From NCBI GenBank assembly GCA_910589415.1, contig OU342635.1, positions 10,974,001-11,038,000 on the forward strand: DNA of 64,000 nt, read 5' to 3'. The notes below the pieces were generated by a model, which did no database searches, was not told the DNA's origin, and saw nothing but the letters and a program-made list of their open reading frames with translations. Below, piece after piece: positions 36,523-47,916 of the stretch. The first letter of the stretch is position 1. Each line of letters opens with the position of its first letter. This stretch comes from Malachius bipustulatus (Eukaryota > Arthropoda > Insecta > Coleoptera > Melyridae). The position numbers and the translations under genes were made by a program.

Positions 36523-37589
36523 CAGGGTGTTTACTGTAAGGTTGGCAAAACTTAGCAGGCTGATTCTTCAGACTAATGCCCGTATTCACAAACGATAATT
36601 TCCTAAATAATTACGTAATTAATTAAATGAGTGAGATGGAGATATGCAGTTTTTTTGCAATAGAATGAGATGGGGATAATTGATTACGTAATTATTTAGG
36701 AAATTATCGTTTGTGAATACGGGCATAAATTAAACAAAAATTTCCCATTAACGTCGTGTGTTCGGAAATGCACCGTTTTTGAAATACAGTAGGATGTCGA
36801 AGAAATATTATATTCCCAGTTTTTTTTGACGATATCTCGAGAAAAGTTTGAGATACAATGTTCAGCTCTTATATCACACTATGTGCTCACTGATCCCCTT
36901 ATTTTCATCATTAAATAAAGGTTTTTAAAAAATTCAGTGACGTAGATTTAGGGTATTTTTAAGGGTTTCGACCCCCTAATTTCTACGCCACTGGAATAAA
37001 TGAGATTTCAAGCAGCGCCTTTGAACCGTTCATGTTTTCTACACCAAAAAGGTACCCCTGGTTAACGGCTCTAAAATGAATCGTTTCCGATAAAAATTGC
37101 ATTTTATGAGAAAAAAAGTCACTTTTTTAACGATTTTTCAACATTTTGGAAAAATGAAAGTACGAGTAGGTAAGTGAAAACTTATTCCTATTAATTGATG
37201 TTTTCTCTCATAAAATGACATTTTTTTCGGAAACGGTTCACTTTAGAGCCGTTAACCAAGAGTACCTTCTAGGTGTAGAAAATATGGGAGGTTCAAAAGC
37301 GCTGCTTAAAATCGCATTTATTCCAGTGGCGTAGAAATTAGGGCGTCGAAACCCTCAAAATACCCTAAATCTACGCCACAGAATTTTTTTAAAACCTTTA
37401 TTTTACGGCGAAAATAAGGGGATCAGTGAGCACATAGTGTATATAAGAGCTGAACATTGTCATATCTCCATACGGTTCCCGAGATATCGTCAAAAAACTG
37501 GAACAATAATCTCAAAAACGGTTCATTTCCGGACACACGACGTTAATGGGAAATTTTTTGTTTATTTTAGTCTTACAGTAAACACCCTG
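36523..37589. mobile_element. CAGGGTG foldback element, 1,067 bp
   Basis: Ends CAGGGTGTTTACTGTAAGG and TCTTACAGTAAACACCCTG, with TA on both sides. The arms are long: the GTGTTCGGAAATGCACCG block and the ATTTCTACGCCACTGGAATA block reappear inverted. Same subfamily as 19784-20398, but the right arm lacks about 30 bp next to its end and the left arm carries an inserted MITE (36577-36725). Confidence 0.88.
36577..36725. mobile_element. Nested MITE with TAA target duplication, 149 bp
   Basis: Ends TGCCCGTATTCACAAACGAT and its complement ending CGGGCA; TAA is duplicated at 36574-36576 and 36726-36728. The uninterrupted site GACTAAAATAAAC in the sister element at 19784-20398 confirms the insertion point. 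A 3-bp TWA duplication is typical of PIF/Harbinger-type MITEs. Confidence 0.88.
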
Positions 37590-39479
37590 TATAACCTATT
37601 ATTGTGTCAATAATGTTTATATTTAATTTAGTTTTTATTATCTACTTATTTCAATGTTATTTATTATAATTTTTGATGTAAGGTATTTTTTACATTTTTT
37701 CCGTCCCACTTTTAGATACGTCTATGATTGTATTATTGATCCTGCATGGCCCATTATACCTATTTCTGGTAGTTCTGAGAATACCCGCTAATTGTAATTA
37801 TTAACAGTAATATTTATTTTTTTATTAATGCATAAAAATAGACACTAGTTTTATTTTCAGAGAAAAAAAAATAAAAAACAATAAAAATTAAAAATGTGTT
37901 GATGAATAATAATTGTTCCATGATTCAACACATTTCGAGCGTCAAAAAATTTATAAAGTAACATGCGTGCAGATACATCATCAGGTTATACGAACTGTGA
38001 GATTAAAATTCGAATAATCAGTTTAACATAACGATGGCCCAACTACTTACAATAAAATAAAACACTAGCCCCTATCTGGAAAAATTCGATTTCACAGGGA
38101 AAGTAAAAAAGATATTGCCAGTTCAAAAAAATAGTTTTATCTAAAAAATCTCAAAATTTTCAGATATGCCATCGTAATAATTAGGAAAAAATTTTTAAAA
38201 CGGTAAAATAGCAGTTAGGCCATCAAAATTAGAAAAAAACCTATGCCAGAATACCTAATAGACTGTTACTGTACTTCATTCTTCTTGTTTTCGAAACCTT
38301 ATACATATTAGACTAAAATACATACCTACTACTAGTAGTCTAGTTTCTAAACTGAGCCTAGATTTTTTACTTTTTCAGAAAGCAGAGTAGGATCATTTAG
38401 TGATAGAAAAGATTTAAAAAAAATAGTGTAATAAACAATTCGTCCAGTTTTATTGAAAATTCTTCGTATTAGAAGTTTCCAATGTTTGATAAATGCATAC
38501 ATGTTTATTAATAATTAATAATTAATAACCCAGTAAAAATACACTAATAAAAGTTTTTAATAACATATCATTTTACGTTGTTTACGTGATCTCAGAACAT
38601 TTCAGATGAATAATTTCTCTATTACCGTCTTACCCTTAATTTTAAACACCCTATATAATCATAGTACATCAACCATCTGATTGCTCTAGAATTTTCCAAT
38701 CAAAAAAATTCCATTAAAATTCAGGAAAAACAATAATAATTGTCTATTTATCTGTACTCTATTTATCTGTACTCTTCCGATTTACTGCTGTACATAGACA
38801 AAGATTTGTTGTTTGTATTGTATGTACATAATAATATACACTCGTACCTATATAAAAGAAGCATTATCTTCCAGATAGTCTTATTTTTGATTACTGAAAT
38901 GTGTTGTGTACTAATCAGTATTATAATATTACGTGAGATTTATGTAAAATTGGTTCAATATGATTTGATGTATGCAATAATAAAAAATAGTTGCAGCAAA
39001 ATCCGATTTCTTAATAATAACCCCCTTTATTTTGCGTTTAATCCAAATAATAATATCATTAACATACGATCTTGTAAGTATGTCATCAACCAGAAGCGTA
39101 ATTTTAGAGTTAGGACATGACACTGAAGAAATGATAGACCTAAGAGAAAGATATGGTTTATGGATCTTCGGTTATCCATAGAATGTTGCTAGTAAATTGG
39201 AAATAATCGTATACAAAAGAAGATAATCTCTGTCATAAGATCTGGTAAGTATCTCATCAGCCAAGTTTGTAATTTTTGAGTTAGGACATGAAACTGAAAA
39301 AATATACATCTCAGTGGAAACTGCTACTTCTGAACCTTTGGTAATCCATACAATTTTGCTGGTCTTTTGCAAAATAATAGTAGGATACATCAGCTTTTGT
39401 AACGATGATGTTTATGGTAGGGTTTATATTTATAGGATATTTGGTAAGAGATAGAAACAGAAACAGTAAGTTTATATCA
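37590..39479. other. AT-rich intergenic DNA
   Basis: No gene recognised. Contains the duplicated segments at 39060-39390 (separate entry). Long open frames here are products of A/T-rich sequence. Confidence 0.4.
39060..39390 (-). repeat. Two tandem copies of a short, possibly once-coding segment
   Basis: About 60 bp around AGAGTTAGGACATGACACTG (copy 1, 39062-39134) and TGAGTTAGGACATGAAACTG (copy 2, 39240-39310) are about 80% alike. On the minus strand each translates to SVSCPNSKIT followed by ILTRSY. No family recognised and no complete gene can be built; it may be a degraded small gene or a chance repeat. Confidence 0.45.
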
Positions 39480-39562
39480 TTTATTATTTATACAAATAAC
39501 ACTAGCAGCAATAACTTGAACAATGTTACAAATAGCAGTCCTGATAAAAATATTATAAAAAG

Positions 39563-41032
39563 TTAGCCTTGCTTCACGAGTGGGTCCACCCGTGAGAACC
39601 AAAACATTCTAAATAGTTTGACGTTTTCTCCATGCCTAACGTTTATGTCAATGCGATAACTTCCCAGCGGCAGAACTGGTGGAAACATATTCTCATCAGG
39701 AACGAAGTTGATTAAATAATACTTGCCCTGAAATTAGAAGAAATATTGTAGCGTTTGCGAAATACATAATGGTACTGGATACGGCGGGAAGACTAGAGAG
39801 CCCTGTTTACAGACGGCAGACGTTTGATGAATCACCACAAGACTGAATCACCGCAGAGTTTCTAGAATCGGGCTCGGCCAGCGCGGATGAGGATAAGGAT
39901 TGAAGCGATAAGATCAGATAATTCTAGACTTAATTCTAGAGTCCAGAATATTCCTCTCCTTATCTGATTTAGTATAAAATTGTTCCAGAAAATGGTGGAA
40001 AATTCCTCGGGGCTATAGCAAAAAATGATGAAAAATTCCTCAGGGCTAGAGCAGAAAATTATGGAAAATTCCTCAGGACTAGAGCAGAAAATGGTGGAAA
40101 ATTCCACAGCGCTAGAGCAGGAAATGGTGGAAAATTCCTCGGGGCAAGAGCAGAAAATGATGGAAAGTTACTCAGAGCTATAGCAGAAAATTATGGAAAA
40201 TTCCATTGCATTCAGGAAAGATATTGTAGATAGAGACTGATCCGCCGTTGGTCAGTCAAAAGCTCGAAAGCAAATGAAATGGCGAATCTCTGGTCGCATC
40301 GCGGAATTTATTTTGGCGAAACAGGGAACGGGATTTCAAAATATTTACGCCGGATTAGTAGATCTATTCGACAAGAGATGACGTTACTTGTACCATTATT
40401 TGATTTTAAATGATATTTCTGAATAGAAATAAGGGAATTGCCAGAAAATTTTAAATTTTTAGCTCTAACGTATTATTATATTATGTTACACCCTCTTCTT
40501 TGACAATTACCTTGTAAATGTCACAAGCCTCCAGGTTACCATGTTTCTTTATTTCATCTCTCATTCCAAACATATTCTTCTGCCACAATTTACAAACGTT
40601 CACCGTTATGGATGTCGGAGTTCTTCTGTATTCGTTGCCATAAAGTTTGTCAACTCCTACGTCAACCTGAATTAATAAAGTTCCCACAGTTTTAGCAATT
40701 TTCTTTGTTATAATATAAAATTAGGTAAAAAAAAACTTGCCATAACTTTCCTATCAGTCACATCTCTCAATAAATTGAAAGAACAATTAAAAGCAAACGA
40801 CGTTCTGTTAACTTTACTGAAGGAAAATACAATATCCTTTGTTGCTAAAGTTGAGTTATATTCTAGAAGCTCAGCTCTCTCGTGGACCAGAGTATACATG
40901 GGCTGAAAAATTAATTAATAAGCAATTAATTAATAATTAATATTATTCTATAATATGTACCTTGGAATTAATAACTGGGAAAAATAGCGCGGCAGCAATT
41001 ACCGCTATTGTTACTGCAAGTTTCCACCACAT
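39563..41032 (-). CDS. Small secreted protein, DUF1091-like
   Basis: Exons 41032-40961, 40902-40741, 40666-40511, 39727-39563 join in frame to 184 residues. The first exon encodes a signal peptide (MWWKLAVTIAVIAAALFF). Later come VNVCKLWQKN, ACDIYKGKYYLINF and LPLGSYRIDINV. The Cys spacing, the Pro-Leu-Pro-x-Gly-x-Tyr motif near the end and the overall length fit the insect DUF1091/DM8 family, which is related to MD-2-type lipid-binding folds. Molecular function is unknown; family members act in gut, haemolymph or chemosensory tissue. The second intron uses a GC donor (ATG|GCAAGT), forced by the frame. It is divergent from aminopeptidase A, 1.4 kb away. Gene model strong, family call moderate. 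Confidence 0.72.
39985..40215. repeat. 32-bp minisatellite in DUF1091-like intron
   Basis: About seven units of AGAAAATGGTGGAAAATTCC followed by TCGGGGCTAGAGC. In the last intron of the gene on the minus strand. Confidence 0.85.
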
Positions 41033-42458
41033 CTTGTTGCGTTCAAGTTTCTGATACAAATACAATGATACAGGCACTCGTGGGTACCATTACCTGGTGT
41101 TGCTTTTGATTTAATTTATTGTTCCATGAGCTTTTAATTTATTATTATTAAAATCATATTTATTTAATGATCGTCATTTCGCAATCCCTCAAGCATACGC
41201 TGTCATTATAAACCAATAAAATAGTGCAACTAATTCATACACAAAATAATAATTGGGCCAGCTTTATCAGTTGTTCTGAATCAATTATCATTTTTTTACC
41301 ACACCCACTTAATTGAATTAACTGAACAAATTAATTCAAGCTAAATCAAGAACCTGAGACCTCACCATGCAAGAAGTTGAATTTCTACTATAAAAGCTCT
41401 TCGGGAATCAAAGGAAACTTTCTTACATTAATTAAATCGATCAAAAGAATGAGCCTGTAGTTGATTATTGAACAGCACTCGATTGTTTCAATTTTACTTG
41501 TAGGAGATAAAATGTGGTAGCGTAGCTGGAACGGAGATAGGCGGGTCTTGAGAAATTTAAATCGGCCACGGCGTTCGGTGTTGAGGTAGGTCACTGCCGG
41601 AAAATCTAATAAGGCAAATAAAGATCAATATTCCCCGGAAACATTTGATCGAGGAAACACGCTTGGATTTTTACTCGAGAGGAAAATTCCCCATTGTGCT
41701 TGGAGAGAATCACAAATGGCTACGCAGTTAGGGTTTGTCGTCAATATCACCAAATAAGGACTTCCACGTCAACCTCTGGGTTGCACGTAGACGGATTTCG
41801 TGCGTCAGTGCACCTCTCAGGTGATCAAAGGTCCGTTAAGTTACACGCGATACTTTTAAGAAAAAGGTCGCTAGGAATTTTAGCTCGAGAAAACGATTCG
41901 ATGTAAGGTACGCGTTAATAAACTTCAACGCCATAATTCAATAATTTAATCCATGATTATTATATCATAAAAAGAAATGTGACAACGTTACTACTACACG
42001 ACATTAAAAAATAATTCAAATGACCCATTATAATATTCATATGTTCAATAAACGAAAATTAGGCTTTTTCATAGAAAAATTGTAAAATTTCCCAATTCTC
42101 TTTAGATATATGTATACTGAAGATTAGATAGATACGTAGGTACATAGCTTGGCCAAGGAAATGAATCACATTATTCTGATTCTGTTTCCTTTAATGATTC
42201 TAATAGATTTAAAACTGCAAATAAAAATAGTAGCATAGATATTATTCAGAACTCCGAAGAAACCTTGTGCGGTTACTATGAATAATATATCTATCCACTT
42301 ATTATCATACAAAAGAAAAATATCATTTACCAACGTTTCTGCATGAATGTATGTGAGTGATTTAATCAAAACACATGCATTGCTAAATAAGACAGTAAAT
42401 CTAAGCGCTGTATCGCTAAATCAAAACGTTCTCCATTAACAAAAACTTATTCCTTAAC
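41033..42458. promoter_or_regulatory. Shared upstream region of DUF1091-like gene and aminopeptidase A
   Basis: Two genes for secreted proteins diverge from this 1.4 kb. No convincing TATA box or named site was picked out near either ATG. 41520-41890 is less AT-rich and has no recognisable coding frame. Co-regulation is only a possibility from layout. Confidence 0.35.
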
Positions 42459-45400
42459 ATGGCTGCGAATTTTTATTTATTTTATTTATTTTTATCAGTG
42501 CTATATCTCAACGACAGCATAACCGCCAGCTCGCAACGTAAGTACAAACATTTTCACGCAAGAGCAACATTTTTACAAGAACTTTTCAGCAAACATCACC
42601 TATCGTTTACCTAATTCGGTATACCCTACAAGTTACGTGTTGAAATTCAAATTTGACTTGGACACCGCAAGTTTTTCCGGCGATGCGAGGATTTTCGTCC
42701 AAGTAAAAGATCCCATCGACGCCATAACGCTTCATTCAAAAGAGCTGGATATAAAGCAAGTGAGCCTGGACTACGTCGAAGACATCGAATGGTCCTTTCA
42801 TCCGGATTATGATCTCGTTGAGCTCGGCTATACGGACGGAAGAAGGATTGACTTTGGTGAACATATTTTGGGGTTCAAGTTCGATGGAAAACTGACGAGC
42901 CCGGTGAATTCGAGCAGTGACGGAGTTAAATTGATCAAGTACACCAATGGTGATAAAGAAGGGTGAGTAACTTTATTATATTTTTATTGGACACGGATTT
43001 GCTATTGTACTTTTTCCACTCATAGCCTTTAATGGTTGTCCCTGTACGTTATTAAGCCTCGAGAGACTCTGATCTCGATTCGATGTTTCGAATTTATTGG
43101 TTCTCTTCAGTGAAAAATTTCTTTATCCTAAAAAGATATTTAACAATTGGACAACTCAGTTGTCTCCAGAAGATGATCGTCATAAAATCATTTATGTACC
43201 GTAGGTACTCAAACGAATCACTAAATAAACGATGTATGATAATAATTACTGAGTAACTGACGGGTGTTCCGGTTTTATGCAACACACAGTATTACGTCAT
43301 CCACAAATGTAGACAATGGTGTTTATTTTTGGGTCAAAAAATAATGCATTAGCAAATTATTCCGTGAACCCTTAGACCCGCTCACCAAACAATATTATTG
43401 ACATCACAATCGGTAAGCGTATCTGGAAACACGATAATATACAGGGTGTCATATTGAAAAGATAGACAATGTCATCGTTTTTTTTTCAAAATAGAAAAAA
43501 AAGTTTTCTCGCAAACGGTGCGTCCTAACGAAATTTTGAATCAAAGTTTTTTTGAAGAGTATTTTGATTATTACCTTTTTTATTTGAAACATTTTCCCGG
43601 TAAATTAGCAGTTTTCTCTCTATTTCAAGGAAAAAAAATCTGCTGAAACGTCAATCAAACCGACAATGGCGGTCGAATTTTGAACGTGATGCAAAAATCT
43701 AAAAGCCCGACTCCTTTATAACAGAAATGCCTATAAATAGTTTTTTCAAAAAGGGTCAAATAAAAAAGTTATTAAGGAAAATTTGAAACTTCAGCTTTCG
43801 GATTTGAGTAAATTTTTTTTTGTCTCTTCGTACCAGCCGTGTCAGGTCATTATCTGGTACTTTAGTTGACTTTTTAAAATTGTGGATGTTTATAGATCAC
43901 ATTTCTGCAAAAATTTAATCCAGAAAGTGAATTTTAACGAAGATCTGACAATTTTTGAGAGGTTTCTCTTTTCCCGAAATTTCCGTATGACCTAATGTGG
44001 TAAATTTAAAAATCGCACTGTCCTTTTTGACATATTTGACAGCTGTATTTTTTGACATATTTGACAGCTGTCAAAATTTTTCATGCTTCGCGCGGCGTTT
44101 AGCCGCAGAATAAAGAGAGCGAGTTTACTCTCGAGTAAAAATTCCAGGTCTTAGGTGACAATTGAAGAAAATCTTGATTCACCGGCATCTCACTCAATAA
44201 TAGACATTACCTGGTAGGGGTAAAGAGCTAGGAAAGCATTAGCATGAATATTTCCAAAACTCGCTTTGGAAAAAAGCATAAAAAGTGATCTCGTCACCTG
44301 GAAAGGGAAAATAAAGTTGGCGTCCGAGGGTTATTATTAGTAATAAGACCACTCTGAATTGGTAGAACAAAAATTGAATCGCTTTTATGTTACAGATACA
44401 TCGTGGCAACTGACTTCGAGCCTTTTTACGCGAGAACATTTTTCCCTTGCTTTGATGAGCCCCATTTCAAAGCGAAGTTCAGTGTAAGAGTCGTGAGTCC
44501 CAATGAAAGTTACACTGCTCTCTCAAATATGAAAAAAATCGTGAGTATTAAAATTATTAACATTTCATTTACCCACTGCATTGTATTCAGATGTCTTTCA
44601 GATTAGAATGTTCTGTTCCTGAAACATTCTAATCAGGAGTAGCTTCCAAACATCGTGGTATAGGTTTTTTTTCCTTTTACGACCAAGAATTGTTCCCCCA
44701 ATGTCGCCTGCCTAAATAGGGGATTACTCCAAGTAGGGGGCAATTCACGCAGCACATTAAAGCTTGTCAAAAATGTTATGACTGAATTTTTCCAAGCAAC
44801 TTTGATATTGAAAGGTGATAAAGTGATTTTCTAGCTCTTCAGCGCAAGATGTTCTCCCAAGACGTTAACTAACTCCCGAATGACTTTCTGAAATTCCGAA
44901 TGTTCTGTTCCTACTCAAACTTTCTATTTTATGACCGAGAATTTTTCCCTAAATGCTCATTTTTGCAATAATATGCAAGTAATAATAATTAAGACCAATT
45001 TCTTATAGGCAAAATTCCCATCTCCAGAGGGCGTGGTGTACGATTTTAAAGAATCAGTACCGATGTCGTCGTATCTACTTACAGTAATTTTGACCGATTA
45101 CCCTTATCGAGAGTTAATTTGGAAGAATGGCGGTATTGAAACTCCATTAAGAATTTACTCACCAGATGCCGAAGAACCTGATAATGATTTCGCGTTAAAA
45201 GAGGCAGCTAAGGTCTTGGATTATTATACCGAATACACTGGGATAAGGTATCCTTTGGAAAAAATTGGTAAAGCTCCTTGTTGATTAATCGATAGTAAGT
45301 AAAAGGCTTGAATTTCTTTTCAGATTTTATTGAATATCCCAGAGACTCGGCAGCTACGGAAAACTGGGGCTTGGTAACAATAGCGTCAGGATACTTATGC

Positions 45401-47873
45401 CCGTATCAGAATGGCACCAAGGTAGATGGGAGCGCCATCACTGAAGTGATCTACCACGAGCTGAGTCATTTCTGGTTTGGAAACCTCGGTAATGGTTGCG
45501 TGATGAAGATGTGAACGTTTGGTAAAATTATTGACGTTTTCAGTGACCAATTTTTTCTGGGGCGATCTGTGGCTTCAGGAAGGCTTCGCAGATTTTTTCA
45601 CTATGATGGCTCGCGTTGATTTGAAGCCCTCGTCTATCAATTATGTAATTTATTTGTGTTCGGTAAAGTAGTCCATTTTGTCTTATTGGTAAACGTAATA
45701 ATTCTTTTTCAGATAAGTCATTTTTTTGAGGAATCGCAGGCTTTTAACACGGATCTAGGAGCCGATTCGGTCCCTTTATCAAGCCCTGTGGAGACATATG
45801 GTGAAATTTTGAAAAACAAATTCAATTCCGTTACTTACAAAAAGGTAATATACTTATCAACAGGTCAAAAAATATAAATTTCTTCTAAAGACTAAAGACT
45901 AAAGAACGATAAATTTTTAGGGTAGCGCCTTCCTGAAAATGACGCTCGATACATTTGGAGCGGCAATATTCAAGTCTGCAATAAGAAAGTACCTCGAGGA
46001 CAACGCGTTCGGTTCAGCTACGCCCAACGAATTGATCAACGCCTTCGAAAGTCAAGTGAAGAACTTCCATGTTAGGGAATTTATGATGGACTGGATTTAC
46101 CAAAGGGGTTTTCCGTTGGTCAGTGTTGAGGAAGATGAAGAATTTTGGAGGATTGCACAAAAGCCGTTCCCTGCTAAGAACAGAACTGAGAAGGAACTAA
46201 GGTAGGATCGTGATTTGGTTTTGAATAATCATTGTAATGTCTCTCATCCTTCATTTGGTCCCTCTCTCAGTTAAGACAGTTACCTCAAGAGGGATCTTAC
46301 CGGTCATAAGTGGCTGAATCCGCAATATGATTGGAAACAGAACTATAACGATCTCAATGAGGGGGAAAATATCGACTTTATGCCTGCAGGGAGGAGTCTT
46401 CTCCCCTTTGTCAATGACCTTTTGAACGTTCTCTCACTATGGAGAGTCAACGTCCAGGCATTATGCTGATGTCTTGGTTCTTTTGATCAAAGGAAGTTCT
46501 GAGGAGACCGTTTCTAGGATCGTCCAGAAAATACTCGAGGTGACTTATCAGTGGTGCGAGAGGGAACGCTACTTGTGGTGTTCCTCTCTGGAAAGGGAAC
46601 CACGCCACTGTCATTTTCCAGAAAGGGGAGGTTGGACAGTTTAACTCCACCAATAACTCTTCTAGGAGAAACCATTCCATTTGGAGAGGAAACTTTGTAC
46701 CTAGGAGTCATCCTGAACAAAAAGCTTACCGTTTTTTGGCAAAAGGCCAGCAGGTCATAGCGAATAAAGCCTCTAGCCTACTTACAGAGGCAAACTATTC
46801 CTATTATTTGTATATATATATATGTATATACAATGTATATTATATATAATCCTATTTATTTGGAGAGAGAGGCCAGATGGACTACATATAGAATGCTACA
46901 GAGGCAAGAAGCTTACAGAATGCTGAACATTTCCAAAGCATTTGACGGTCTTCTTTTCAAAATGAAACAGTAAAACCTGTCCCACACCTGATCAATCTCA
47001 TTCACTCGTTTCTCACAAACAAGACATCCCAAAGACGCATAAACAAACACCTCTCCACAGAACAGATATTTCAAGAAACATAAACGCAAATTTCACCGAT
47101 CGTCCACCGATGGATTTAAGACATCCGTAGGAACTGAAGCTGGGGTGCGTAGCGCTCGCTCGAAAAAGAGTCTTCTCCTCAAGCCTGGGCCTTCACACAA
47201 CAACTTTCCAGGCCGAAATCTATGTCATAGAGCTCTGTGCGCAGATGCAGGAAAGGATGCACTGGCAAAGCAGATCAATGAAGATATTTTCATACAGCCG
47301 CAGCCAGTCCAAGTTGATCTGGAACTGTCAATTAACTCTGGATGCTCTAGCAAAGAGCAACGAAGTAACTCTGATCTAGATTCCAGGCCACGCTGGATAA
47401 GGAGAGAACGAACTTGCCGACTCTCTGGTTGGGAGAGGTGCCGAATCCGTATTTATTGGGCCAGAACCAGCATTTGGCATATCACCAGATATTTCCAAAA
47501 CAACAATACGAAACTGGGTTGAGAGGGAAGTCCTCTACCACTGGCAAAACTTGGACCATTCGAAGGCCTTTGCAGAGCTCGAAAAAAATACAAAAGAACT
47601 ATTGGAGCAATAGTCAAGCTTTCTCAAAGAGGCTGACCTGATGGGGTTAACGTAGCATTACTATACATCGGTACAAAAATTGTGTACAGTAACTGACACA
47701 TCCAAAAAAGTAATTTCAGAAAAGCGGCAAGCAGAAACTTTCGTTGCATGAAAAATTTTCCGCTTGCCGCTTCTCCGAAATTGATTTTTACAACTGTCAG
47801 TTACTTTACACAATTTCCATACTAATGTATAGATGTAAACCACAATGGACCAATCTAATCTAATAATCTAGCC

Positions 47874-47916
<43 letters not shown>

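Noticed and set aside
38740..39120. 126-codon hydrophobic frame
   Set aside because: Composition follows A/T-rich DNA (Ile, Tyr, Leu, Asn), there is no initiator context or homology, and it crosses the duplicated segment in the wrong strand.
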